Shown here: positions 16,279 through 24,731 of the stretch, in pieces | Numbering within the stretch: position 1 is the first letter of the stretch | Layout of the letters: each line of letters starts with the position of its first letter | NCBI RefSeq assembly: GCF_014203125.1 | Contig: NZ_JACHIH010000010.1 | Coordinates: forward strand, 63,612 to 127,611 | Origin: Rhodopseudomonas rhenobacensis | GTDB taxonomy: Bacteria > Pseudomonadota > Alphaproteobacteria > Rhizobiales > Xanthobacteraceae | Direction of reading: 5' to 3' | Length of the DNA stretch: 64,000 nt | Program-made: the position numbers and the translations under genes | Notes under the pieces: generated by a model | What the model was told of the DNA's origin: nothing | Databases searched by the model: none | Seen by the model: the letters and a program-made list of their open reading frames with translations, nothing else

Positions 16279-17334
16279 CTAGATTTTGCCCTCGAGCACG
16301 TCGCTGAGGCTGGCGACGTCGGTCAAAAGCCGCGCCGCGGCGCGCAGCAGCGGCACCGCCAGGATCGCGCCGGTGCCTTCGCCGAGCCGCAGCCCGAGGT
16401 CGAGCAGCGGCTTGGCCTGCATCGCCTGCAGCGCGATGGCGTGGCCGCGCTCGGCGGAGCGATGCGCGAACACGCAGTAGCCGCGCGCCGCCGGCTGCAG
16501 CCGGATCGCCAGCAGTGCCGCGACCGTCGAGATGAAGCCGTCGACGATCACCGGGCGGCGCTGCGAGGCGGCGCCGAGGATCGCGCCCGCCATCATGGCG
16601 ATTTCCAGCCCGCCGAATTCGGCGAGCACGTCGAGCGGCGCGGTGACGTCGCTGCGCGCCGCGGCCTTTTCGATCGCCGCGCGCTTCTTCGCCATGCCGG
16701 CTGAGTTTTGCCCGGCGCCGACGCCGATGCATTCCTCGAGCGGCGCGGGGGCCAGCCGATGCAGCAGCAGCGAGGACGAGGCGGTGTTGCCGATGCCCAT
16801 TTCGCCGAGCGCGATGATGTCGGCGCCGTTGCGGATCTCCTCCACCGCGAGCGCGCAGCCGCGGTCGAGCGCGGCGATCGCCTGCTGCCGGGTCATCGCC
16901 GGCTCGCGCGCGGCGTTGGCGGTGCCCATCCGGATCTTGGCGTCGATCAGCCCGGGATGCTTCGGCAGCTCGGCGGCGACGCCGGCGTCGACCACGCGGA
17001 TTTCGACGTTGGTGGCCCCCGCGAAGGCGTTGGCGCAGGCACGGCCGGCCAGATAGGTCATCACCATCCCCACCGTCACCGCGGCGGGAAATTGCGAGAC
17101 GCCTTCTTCGGTGAGGCCGTGGTCGCCGGCGAACACCAACAGCACCGCATTGTCGCCGCGCGGCTCGCCGGGATGCCGGATCTGGCCGAGCTGCACCGCG
17201 AGGTCCTCGATCTGGCCGAGCGAGCCGAGCGGCTTGGCCTTGCCGTCGATCCGCGCGCGGATCGCGGTTTCGGTGGCGGCGTCGATCGGGGAAATGCCGG
17301 GCGGCTGCCAGGCGATGTCGGTGGCGGTGGGCAT
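16279..17334 (-). CDS. cobT: Nicotinate-nucleotide--dimethylbenzimidazole phosphoribosyltransferase
   Basis: Activates dimethylbenzimidazole to alpha-ribazole phosphate for attachment to the corrin ring. The 351-residue CobT/CobU-type protein shows KAKPLGSLGQIEDLA near residue 30, VFAGDHGLTEEGVS, and the catalytic region NGADIIALGEMGIGNT. GFISTVAALLA and VFAHRSAERGH follow. The ATG at 17334 has GAGGAC upstream. It is divergent from the riboswitch-cobP transcript. Substrate and product link it with BluB. Confidence 0.95.
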   Translation of the reverse strand: MPTATDIAWQPPGISPIDAATETAIRARIDGKAKPLGSLGQIEDLAVQLGQIRHPGEPRGDNAVLLVFAGDHGLTEEGVSQFPAAVTVGMVMTYLAGRACANAFAGATNVEIRVVDAGVAAELPKHPGLIDAKIRMGTANAAREPAMTRQQAIAALDRGCALAVEEIRNGADIIALGEMGIGNTASSSLLLHRLAPAPLEECIGVGAGQNSAGMAKKRAAIEKAAARSDVTAPLDVLAEFGGLEIAMMAGAILGAASQRRPVIVDGFISTVAALLAIRLQPAARGYCVFAHRSAERGHAIALQAMQAKPLLDLGLRLGEGTGAILAVPLLRAAARLLTDVASLSDVLEGKI

Positions 17335-17439
17335 GATCTGTCCTCGTTGCAAGGCGGCGTAACTGGCGCAGCGCATCGCCGCGGTCAACACCACCTAAGC
17401 GTGGTTGACCGTGCCGGGCGCGCCGCGCTAGCGTTGTGG

Positions 17440-17610
17440 CCGATGGTCCTTCCACGTGGAAGGTGAAAAGGGAAGCCGGTGCGAGAGTTCTCAAACCCGG
17501 CGCTGCCCCCGCAACTGTGAGCGACGAGCCCGCGCCGAGGCCACTGGGATGTTCCTGGGAAGGCGGCGAAACGGCTTTGACCCGCGAGCCAGGAGACCTG
17601 CCATCGAAGA
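17440..17610 (+). promoter_or_regulatory. Cobalamin riboswitch
   Basis: The conserved blocks appear in order on the + strand: GGAAGCCGGTGCGAGA at 17471, GCCCCCGCAACTGTGAGCGA at 17504, the CCACTGGGA block near 17541, and GCGAGCCAGGAGACCTGCC at 17584. This is the adenosylcobalamin (B12-box) aptamer. It lies ~120 bases before the cobP ATG, so it should shut off cobP-cobO (and perhaps cobQ) when the cofactor is plentiful. The intervening leader contains a further GC-rich hairpin that may be the expression platform. Confidence 0.93.
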
Positions 17611-17730
17611 CTGTGCTTTGAAGGCGTCGTCGGGGCGGGGTGCACCGGGCGGGAGCGAGCGCGATGGCGGTAAGCCGTCGCACGCGATCCAACAAAGCTC
17701 GCGGCCGCACGGCCTTGCTATGAGCCTTCG

Positions 17731-18312
17731 ATGCATCGCCACCTCCGCGACGATCCTTCCTTAGCGACGACGACGCTGCGCCCGACGCTGGTGCTGGGCG
17801 GCGCGCGCTCCGGCAAGTCGCGGTTCGCCGAGCAACTGATTGAATCCACAGGGCTGGCGCGGTTCTATCTCGCCACCGCGACCGCCGGCGACGACGCCGA
17901 GATGGTGGCGCGGATCGCGCATCACCGCACACAGCGCGGCTGCGGCTGGACCACCATCGAGGAACCGCAGGCGGTGGTCGAGACGCTGGCGCGCGAAGCC
18001 GGTCCCGGCCGCGCCGTGCTGGTCGATTGCCTGACGCTGTGGCTCGCCAATCTGATGTACGCCGACCGCGACGTTGCCAGGGCCTCGCGCGACCTCGCCG
18101 ACTATCTGCGCGATGCCGCGCAGCCGATCGTGCTGGTGTCGAACGAGATCGGGCTTGGCCTGGTGCCGGAGACGCCGCTCGGCCGCGACTTCCGCGACGC
18201 CCAGGGCCGGCTCAACCAGATCGTCGCTGCCGCCGTTCCCAACGTCGTTTTCATCGCCGCAGGCTTGCCGCTGTGGCTCAAACGCTCACCCGCAGGAGAG
18301 CCATCCGCATGA
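17731..18312 (+). CDS. cobP: Adenosylcobinamide kinase/guanylyltransferase CobP
   Basis: Bifunctional enzyme that phosphorylates adenosylcobinamide and transfers GMP to it. The 193-residue protein has the P-loop GGARSGKSRFAEQL near residue 23, the RIAHHRTQRG loop containing the GMP-accepting His, VDCLTLWLANLM and SNEIGLGLVPETPLGR, as in CobP/CobU. About 15 extra residues precede the usual start. The ATG at 17731 has only a weak ribosome site, so a later start is possible. It is the first gene after the cobalamin riboswitch and overlaps cobO by four bases. Confidence 0.93.
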   Translation: MHRHLRDDPSLATTTLRPTLVLGGARSGKSRFAEQLIESTGLARFYLATATAGDDAEMVARIAHHRTQRGCGWTTIEEPQAVVETLAREAGPGRAVLVDCLTLWLANLMYADRDVARASRDLADYLRDAAQPIVLVSNEIGLGLVPETPLGRDFRDAQGRLNQIVAAAVPNVVFIAAGLPLWLKRSPAGEPSA

Positions 18313-18932
18313 CCGCATCCACCGACGACGAGGACAATCTGCGCCACGCCGAGAAGGCCAAGAAGCACAAGGCGGTGCGCGACAAGATGATGGCCGGCAA
18401 GATCGGCGAGAAGGGCCTCTTGATCGTCCACACCGGCACCGGCAAGGGCAAGACCTCGGCGGCGCTCGGCATGGTGTTCCGCCATATCGGCCACGGCATG
18501 CCGGTCGGCGTGGTGCATTTCACCAAGTCGCAGAAATGGGACACCGGCGAAGCCAAGTTGCTGTCGAAATTTCCCGAACTGGTGACGCTGCACATCATGG
18601 GCGAGGGCTTCACCTGGGAGACCCAGGACCGCGCCCGCGACATCGCCGCCGCCCGCGCCGGCTGGGAGCGCGCCAAGGAACTGATCCGCGACCACCGCCA
18701 CCGCATGGTGCTGCTCGACGAACTCAACATCGTGCTGCGCTACGACTATCTGCCGCTCGACGAGGTTCTGGCCTTCCTGCGCGACGAAAAGCCGGCCGAC
18801 AAGCACGTCGTCATCACCGGCCGCAATGCCAAGCCGGAACTGATCGAGCTCGCCGATCTGGTCACCGAGATGACGCTGGTGAAACATCCGTTCCGCGCCG
18901 GCGTCAAAGCCCAGAAGGGCGTGGAGTTTTAG
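18309..18932 (+). CDS. cobO: Cob(I)yrinic acid a,c-diamide adenosyltransferase CobO
   Basis: Attaches the adenosyl group to the corrinoid cobalt. The 207-residue CobA/CobO-type protein has the ATP-binding loop IVHTGTGKGKTSAALG near residue 40. VVHFTKSQKWDTGE, MGEGFTWETQ and LLDELNIVLRYDYL follow, all diagnostic. The ATGA overlap with cobP indicates coupling under the same riboswitch. A REP-like hairpin pair separates it from cobQ. Confidence 0.95.
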   Translation: MTASTDDEDNLRHAEKAKKHKAVRDKMMAGKIGEKGLLIVHTGTGKGKTSAALGMVFRHIGHGMPVGVVHFTKSQKWDTGEAKLLSKFPELVTLHIMGEGFTWETQDRARDIAAARAGWERAKELIRDHRHRMVLLDELNIVLRYDYLPLDEVLAFLRDEKPADKHVVITGRNAKPELIELADLVTEMTLVKHPFRAGVKAQKGVEF

Positions 18933-18973
18933 CGCGATGATGTTCTGCTCCGCAGGCGTAAAGCGCACGGCTT

Positions 18974-19110
18974 CACCTCTCCCCGCTTGCGGGGAGAGGT
19001 CGACCCGGCGGAGCGCAGCGAAGCCGGGTCGGGTGAGGGGGCGTCTCAATTGATCACAACCTCACCAACCCCCTCACCCCAACCCTCTCCCCGCAAGCGG
19101 GGAGAGGGAG
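18974..19110. repeat. REP-like element with two hairpins between cobO and cobQ
   Basis: Two perfect palindromes (18976-18999 and 19083-19108; arms CCTCTCCCCGC and GCGGGGAGAGG) face each other across a GACCCGGCGGAGCG...CCGGGTC stem and GGTGAGGGGG/CCCCCTCACCCC arms. The family is the same as at 107-170. The element fills the gap between cobO and cobQ and could reduce read-through or stabilise the upstream mRNA end. Confidence 0.85.
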
Positions 19111-19134
19111 CGCGCCGTCATCGGAGCAACTGAT

Positions 19135-20622
19135 TTGACCACCACCACCCCCGCGCTGATGATCCAGGCTACCGGCTCCAACGCCGGCAAGTCGACGCTG
19201 GTCGCCGGCCTCGCGCGTGCGCTGGTGCGCCGCGGGCTGAAAGTAGCGCCGTTCAAATCGCAGAACATGTCGAACAACGCCGCGGTGGCGGTTGACGGCG
19301 GCGAGATCGGCCGCGCGCAGGCGGTGCAGGCCCGCGCCGCGCGATTGCCGCCGAGCGTGCACATGAACCCGGTGCTGCTGAAGCCGCAGACCGACACCGG
19401 CGCGCAGATCATCGTGCAGGGCCAACGCTGGGGCGTGCTCGGCGCCAGGAACTATCTCGACAAGAAGGCGGCGCTTTTGCCGTTCGTGCTGGATAGTTTC
19501 GCGAAGCTCGCCCGCGACGCCGACATCGTGCTGGTCGAAGGCGCCGGCAGCCCCGCCGAGATCAATCTGCGCAAAGGCGACATCGCCAATATGGGCTTTG
19601 CCGAAGCCGCCAATGTGCCGGTGCTGCTCGCCGGCGACATCGACCGCGGCGGCGTCATCGCCAGCCTCGCCGGCACGCATCTGGTGCTGCAGCCCGACGA
19701 GCGCGCCCGCATCCAGGGCTTCATCATCAACAAGTTTCGCGGCGACCCGCGGCTGTTCGACCAGGGCCTCGTCGCGATCACCAAGCTGACCGGCTGGCCG
19801 TCGCTCGGCGTGGTGCCGTGGCTGCCGCAGGCGGCGCTATTGCCGGCCGAGGACGCCGTGGATCTGAACCGCGCGCATCAATCGACCGCGACACGTATCA
19901 TCGCGGTGCCGGTGCTGGCGCGGATCGCCAATTTCGACGACCTCGATCCGTTGGGGCAGGAGCCTGGCGTGAAACTGATCTTCGTGCCGCCGGGCCAGCC
20001 GATCCCCGGCAATGCCGACGTGGTGATCCTGCCTGGTAGCAAATCCACGCTCGGCGATCTGGCGTTCCTGCGCGCGCAGGGCTGGGATATCGACATCGCC
20101 GCGCATCTGCGTCGCGGCGGTCATGTGCTTGGATTGTGCGGCGGCTATCAGATGCTGGGCAAGATGATTGATGATCCGGACGGCGTCGACGGCCCGGCCG
20201 GCACGGTGCCGGGGCTCGGCCTGCTTGATATCAGCACGACCATGACCGGCGACAAATCCACCACGCTTGTGTCAGGCGTACATTGCGACAGCGGTGCCGC
20301 GATCCAAGGTTACGAGATTCACCTCGGCCGCAGCGACGGCGCCGATTGCGCGCGGCCGTTCCTCACCATCGATGGTCGGTCCGATGGTGCTGCGTCGCGC
20401 GACGGCCGTGTGCAAGGCACTTACGTGCACGGGCTGTTTGGCGGCGACGCGTTCCGCAAGGCCTGGCTGGCGCGGCTCGGCATCGCCTCGACGCTGGCTT
20501 ACGAATCGCAGATCGAGACCGCGCTCGACGCGCTGGCCGATCATCTGGAGACTCATCTTGATATCGACGCGATCCTCGCGATCGCGCGCAGCCGTCACAG
20601 CAGCAATGCCAGCGCCGCGTAA
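19135..20622 (+). CDS. cobQ: Cobyric acid synthase CobQ
   Basis: Glutamine-dependent amidase that amidates four carboxyl groups of adenosylcobyrinate diamide. The 495-residue protein has the N-terminal ATP-binding domain ([42 protein letters not shown]) and a C-terminal class-I GATase domain with the nucleophile Cys in [12 protein letters not shown] and a late catalytic His ([10 protein letters not shown]). The start is TTG at 19135 with GGAG nine bases upstream. Its 3' end overlaps the convergent cobD by 28 bases. Confidence 0.94.
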   Translation: MTTTTPALMIQATGSNAGKSTLVAGLARALVRRGLKVAPFKSQNMSNNAAVAVDGGEIGRAQAVQARAARLPPSVHMNPVLLKPQTDTGAQIIVQGQRWGVLGARNYLDKKAALLPFVLDSFAKLARDADIVLVEGAGSPAEINLRKGDIANMGFAEAANVPVLLAGDIDRGGVIASLAGTHLVLQPDERARIQGFIINKFRGDPRLFDQGLVAITKLTGWPSLGVVPWLPQAALLPAEDAVDLNRAHQSTATRIIAVPVLARIANFDDLDPLGQEPGVKLIFVPPGQPIPGNADVVILPGSKSTLGDLAFLRAQGWDIDIAAHLRRGGHVLGLCGGYQMLGKMIDDPDGVDGPAGTVPGLGLLDISTTMTGDKSTTLVSGVHCDSGAAIQGYEIHLGRSDGADCARPFLTIDGRSDGAASRDGRVQGTYVHGLFGGDAFRKAWLARLGIASTLAYESQIETALDALADHLETHLDIDAILAIARSRHSSNASAA

Positions 20623-21566
20623 AGCACAGCCTCGAAGCCGCAGGCCGCCGCCATCAGCCGCAGCGCGCGGCCGATGTCGTGGGGTGTAGCATCGTGCCGT
20701 GCTTCTGCATTGAGAAACGGATCTTCGACCAGGCCCTCGGCATAGCGCCGCGGCCCGGCCAGCGCCACGCCGAGTGCGCCGGCCATCGCCGCCTCCGGCC
20801 AGCCGGCATTCGGCGAGCGATGTTTTGGCGCATCGCGCAGCATCACCTTGAACGCCTTACTGATCGATCCTTTCGCGAGTGGCGCCGCGAGCGCGATCAG
20901 CACGCCGGCCAGCCGCGCCGGAATGAGGTTGACCAGATCGTCGAGCCGCGCCGCCGCCCAGCCGAACGAATAGTAGCGCGCGCTGCGATGGCCGATCATC
21001 GAGTCCGCGGTGTTGATCGCCTTGTAGGTGATCAGTCCCGGCAATCCGAACAGCGCCAGCCAGAACACCGGCGCCACCACGCCGTCGGAAAAATTCTCCG
21101 CGCAGGATTCGATCGCCGCGCGCGACACCCCGGCCTCGTCGAGTTGCTCGGGATCGCGCCCGACGATCATCGCCACCGCCCGCCGCGCCGCCGTGAGCCC
21201 GCCGCTGCCGAACGCCTCGCGGACTCGGGCGACGTGCTGATACAGACTCCGCTGCGCGATCAGCGTCGAGGCGAGCAATCCGAGCCAGAAAACGCTGCCC
21301 CAGGTTTGCCACAAGATTTTCTGCAGCAAAAACCCGGTGCTGGCGGCGACCGTCACCAGCACGATCACGGCGATGATACCGGCGAGCTTGCGCAACGCCG
21401 AGGACCAATGCTCGCGATTGAGCGAGCGGTCGAGCCAGCCGATCAGCGCGCCGATCCACACCACCGGATGCGCGACGCGGCGCCACAGCCAATCCGGATC
21501 GCCGATCAGCGCATCGAAGATCAGCGCCGTCAGCACGATCAGCAAGGCATCCTGCGAGATCAGCAT
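20595..21566 (-). CDS. cobD: Adenosylcobinamide-phosphate synthase CobD (CbiB)
   Basis: Membrane protein that joins the aminopropanol-phosphate arm to adenosylcobyric acid. The 323-residue sequence has several hydrophobic segments and the family motifs [18 protein letters not shown] near residue 22, [17 protein letters not shown] near 155, and [33 protein letters not shown] follows. It is divergent from cobC with ~100 bases between, and convergent with and overlapping cobQ. The location fits its use of the CobC product. Confidence 0.95.
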   Translation of the reverse strand: MLISQDALLIVLTALIFDALIGDPDWLWRRVAHPVVWIGALIGWLDRSLNREHWSSALRKLAGIIAVIVLVTVAASTGFLLQKILWQTWGSVFWLGLLASTLIAQRSLYQHVARVREAFGSGGLTAARRAVAMIVGRDPEQLDEAGVSRAAIESCAENFSDGVVAPVFWLALFGLPGLITYKAINTADSMIGHRSARYYSFGWAAARLDDLVNLIPARLAGVLIALAAPLAKGSISKAFKVMLRDAPKHRSPNAGWPEAAMAGALGVALAGPRRYAEGLVEDPFLNAEARHDATPHDIGRALRLMAAACGFEAVLYAALALLL

Positions 21567-21667
21567 CTCAAATTCCCTGCATTCGACTCACGTGATCGGT
21601 TGCCGCAGCCTTATCACAACGGCCGCGGGCTCTCGCGCTTTGTCGCGGATGATGGCATGAGGCGGCG

Positions 21668-22657
21668 ATGAAACACGGCGGCGATTTGACCGAAGCGATG
21701 GCGCGCCACGGCGGCGCGCCGCAGCAATGGCTTGATCTCTCCACCGGCATCAATCCGTGGCCGTGGCCGATTCCTGTTATCAGCGACGAAGCCTGGCAGC
21801 GGCTGCCGTCGCGCGCCGACGCGGCCGCGCTGATCGACGCGGCCCGCACGGCCTATGGCGTGCCCGCTGCGACGTCGATCGTCGCGGCGTCCGGCACCCA
21901 GTCGCTGATCCAGTGGCTGCCTCATCTCGCTACGCCCGGGCCGGTCGCGATCGTGGGTCCGACCTACAGCGAGCACGCGAGCGCGTGGCGCAGCGCCGGC
22001 CGCGAGGTGATCGCGATCGGCGATATCAGCGAACTGCCGCAACAGGCGCGCCATGCGGTGATCGTCAACCCGAACAATCCCGACGGCCGCATCGTCGATC
22101 GCGCGACGCTCGCGGCCGCAGCACGCCTGCTGCAGCCCCGCGGCGGCTGGCTGGTGATCGACGAAGCCTTCGCCGATGTGACGCCGGAGATCACCGCGAG
22201 CGCGCTGTGCGCCGATTTGCCGATCGTGATCCTGCGCTCGTTCGGCAAGTTCTACGGCCTCGGCGGCTTGCGGCTCGGCTTTGCGCTGGCCGCGCCATCG
22301 ATCGCCGATCGGATCCAGGCTGCGATGGGGCCGTGGTGCTGCTCGGGTCCGGCGCTGCAGATCGGCGCCGCGGCGCTCTGCGACCACGTCTGGGCCGAAG
22401 CGACCCGCGCGGCGTTGGCGCGGCAGGCCGCGCGGCTCGACGCAATCCTGCGCAACGCCGGGCTCGAGCTGATCGGCGGCACCGCGCTGTATCGATTGAC
22501 GCGGCACCGCGAGGCCGTGCGCATTCATGCCGCGCTGGCGCAACAGCAGATCTGGTGCCGTCGCTTCGACTGGGCGAACGATTTGCTGCGATTCGGCCTG
22601 CCGCCGGACGACGCCGCGCTGGATCGGCTGGCGGCTGCGCTCAGCGACCGGCGCTAA
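21668..22657 (+). CDS. cobC: Threonine-phosphate decarboxylase CobC
   Basis: PLP enzyme that makes (R)-1-aminopropan-2-ol phosphate for the corrinoid nucleotide loop. The 329-residue class I/II aminotransferase-fold protein begins MKHGGDLTEAMARHGG and has LDLSTGINPWPWP, VNPNNPDGR, VIDEAFADV and the PLP lysine in RSFGKFYGLGGLRLGFAL. This N-terminal pattern distinguishes CobC from histidinol-phosphate aminotransferases. ATG at 21668. It is divergent from cobD, whose reaction uses the CobC product. Confidence 0.93.
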   Translation: MKHGGDLTEAMARHGGAPQQWLDLSTGINPWPWPIPVISDEAWQRLPSRADAAALIDAARTAYGVPAATSIVAASGTQSLIQWLPHLATPGPVAIVGPTYSEHASAWRSAGREVIAIGDISELPQQARHAVIVNPNNPDGRIVDRATLAAAARLLQPRGGWLVIDEAFADVTPEITASALCADLPIVILRSFGKFYGLGGLRLGFALAAPSIADRIQAAMGPWCCSGPALQIGAAALCDHVWAEATRAALARQAARLDAILRNAGLELIGGTALYRLTRHREAVRIHAALAQQQIWCRRFDWANDLLRFGLPPDDAALDRLAAALSDRR

Positions 22658-22888
22658 CCCTCCCGGCCGACGCGGTCCCACCCCGCGCTGTCGTCGTGCC
22701 CCGCCCACCTCGTTGAACCTCAGCTTCGACATGTTCCGTCATACGCCTTGGGCCTGGCGGTGATAGGCGAAAGACCCGCTGCCGCCCCGCGATTCGCGCC
22801 CCGGTGAAATTTCGGTGGCCGTGCAGCGGGCGATTGCGCATAAAGCACGGCGTCACGGTGTGACCAACCACAATATTTTGGGGGATAT

Positions 22889-24448
22889 TTGCGTTTCGAA
22901 TTGCCGGTGCAGCGGCTGACGCAGCCGCACAGTGAGGATCGTGGCGCGGTGCGGCGCGCGGGTCTCATCATCCTTTGCCTGGTGGTGCTGCGGCTGGTGG
23001 TGGCCGCCACCACGCCTTTGACGTTCGACGAAGCCTATTACTGGACCTGGTCGAAGACTCTGGCCGGCGGCTATTACGATCATCCGCCGATGGTCGCGGT
23101 GATGATCCGGCTCGGCACGCTGCTCGCCGGCGACACCGAGTTCGGCGTTCGTCTGGTCGGGGTGCTGCTGGCCCTGCCGACCAGCTGGGCGGTGTATCGC
23201 AGTGGTGCGATCCTGTTCGGCTCGGCGCGCGTCGGCGCCACCGCGGCGATTCTGTTCAACACCACGATGATGGCCTGGCTCGGCACCATCATGGCGACGC
23301 CGGACGTCCCGCTGATGCTGGCGTCGAGCCTCGTGCTATGGTCGTTGGCCAAGCTCATCCAGACCGGGCGTGGCGCGTGGTGGCTTGCGGTCGGTGCCGC
23401 GGTCGGCGCGGCGCTGCTGTCGAAATACAATGCGCTGTTCCTCGGCCCGACCCTGCTGATCTGGATGATCGCGGTCGCCGATCTGCGGCGCTGGTTGCGC
23501 TCGCCGTGGCCCTACCTCGGTGGCCTGGTGGCGCTGCTGCTGTTTTCGCCGACGCTGATCTGGAACGCGCAGCACGAGTGGGCGTCGTTCCTCAAGCAGT
23601 TCGGCCGCGTCGGCGCCGATGAATTCCGCCCGCGCTATCTGCTCGGCCTGCTGGCGGGCCAATTCGTCGTGATGACGCCCGCGGTGGCGATCCTCGGCTT
23701 CAGCGGCCTGTTGGCGCTGGCGCGCGGGCTGCCGGGATTGCGCGGCGCCGCGACGCTGCTGCACGCCACGATCTGGGTGGTGGTGGCTTATTTCGCCGTG
23801 CACGCGCTGCACGAAGAGGTGCATCCGGACTGGCTGTGTCAGATCTATCCGGCGCTGGCGATCGCGGCCGCAGTGGCGGTCGAGCGAACCGAGTGGCGGC
23901 CGCGATGGCAGCGCTTCGTCGATTTTCTCGGCCGCTGGGCGGTGCCCGGCAGCGTGGCGATGGTCGCGCTGATCGTGCTGCAATTGCACAGCGGCGTGCT
24001 CAGCGGCTATCGCAACGAAGAGGGCGTCCGCCTGGTCGGCGTTGGCTTTCCCGAGGTGGCGCGGCAGATCGAGCAACTGCGCGTCCGCCTCGGCGCCAGT
24101 TGCATTCTGGCGACCGACTACGGCACCACCAGCTGGCTGATGTTCTATCTGCCGCCGGGCAGTTGCGTGGCGCAGCATTTCGAGCGGATCCGCTGGGCCA
24201 ATGCCAAGGAGCCGGATGCCGCGCAGCTGAACGGCAAGCTGCTGTTCGTCGGCCGCGACTCCTATCAGCACTGGCTTCACCCCTGGCTCGTGCAAGCCTT
24301 CGCGAGCGTCGACCGCGTGGCCGACGTCTCGCGCATGCGTGGACCGACGGTGATCGAGACCTATCGCGTCGACCTGCTGGACGGCGCGAGAGGTGATATT
24401 CTGCTGCGATGGCCGCCGCCGGAGTTGATCCGGCGCCGCGGTCTCTGA
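22889..24448 (+). CDS. GT39-like membrane glycosyltransferase (ArnT/PMT family)
   Basis: The ~519-residue multi-spanning protein carries the PMT-2 signature: an early acidic loop TFDEAYYWTWSKTLAGGYYDHPPM, with the catalytic-type Asp and the DHPP motif, then about ten hydrophobic helices and a periplasmic C-terminal domain. Such enzymes move a sugar from a polyprenyl-phosphate carrier to lipid A or another envelope acceptor. The start is uncertain: TTG at 22889 with GGGGGA upstream is used here, and a GTG about 60 bases later is possible. Substrate unknown. Confidence 0.8.
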   Translation: MRFELPVQRLTQPHSEDRGAVRRAGLIILCLVVLRLVVAATTPLTFDEAYYWTWSKTLAGGYYDHPPMVAVMIRLGTLLAGDTEFGVRLVGVLLALPTSWAVYRSGAILFGSARVGATAAILFNTTMMAWLGTIMATPDVPLMLASSLVLWSLAKLIQTGRGAWWLAVGAAVGAALLSKYNALFLGPTLLIWMIAVADLRRWLRSPWPYLGGLVALLLFSPTLIWNAQHEWASFLKQFGRVGADEFRPRYLLGLLAGQFVVMTPAVAILGFSGLLALARGLPGLRGAATLLHATIWVVVAYFAVHALHEEVHPDWLCQIYPALAIAAAVAVERTEWRPRWQRFVDFLGRWAVPGSVAMVALIVLQLHSGVLSGYRNEEGVRLVGVGFPEVARQIEQLRVRLGASCILATDYGTTSWLMFYLPPGSCVAQHFERIRWANAKEPDAAQLNGKLLFVGRDSYQHWLHPWLVQAFASVDRVADVSRMRGPTVIETYRVDLLDGARGDILLRWPPPELIRRRGL

Positions 24449-24490
24449 TCTAATGGCGTCGCTTTCGATTTCGCCAGGAAGGACACGCCG

Positions 24491-24622
24491 TTGAAGTCGC
24501 TCGGAGCGATGCTGCTGCTCGCGCTCGCCGTTTTCGCCTATGGCCTGTATGCCGATATCACCATGACGCGTTGCGTCCGCGGCAGCCTGACGTCGGCGTT
24601 GGGCTTGTGCGCGAAGGGCTGA
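24491..24622 (+). CDS. Small membrane peptide, 43 residues
   Basis: An open frame from TTG (24491) to TGA (24622), with AGGAAGGA 8-15 bases upstream. It predicts a 43-residue peptide: Lys at position 2, one hydrophobic span (GAMLLLALAVFAYGLYA), then a short tail with two cysteines. It could be a single-pass membrane peptide or a signal-peptide-like export. It sits 42 bases after the glycosyltransferase and 109 before the DUF3095 gene. No family is recognised; the case rests on the ribosome site and composition only. Confidence 0.45.
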   Translation: MKSLGAMLLLALAVFAYGLYADITMTRCVRGSLTSALGLCAKG

Positions 24623-24731
24623 TCCGCCACGGCTGGTGCCGGGGCGCGTTCCGGCGTGAGCCGCCGGTGGCGCAACTCCGATTCCATGGAGTCGTAGTTT
24701 TCAAGACAGGGCAGAATTCGGCAGGACCGCC

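Noticed and set aside
20679-21671. 330-codon open frame opposite cobD
   Set aside because: Arg-rich shadow with no motif; cobD signatures are clear on the other strand.
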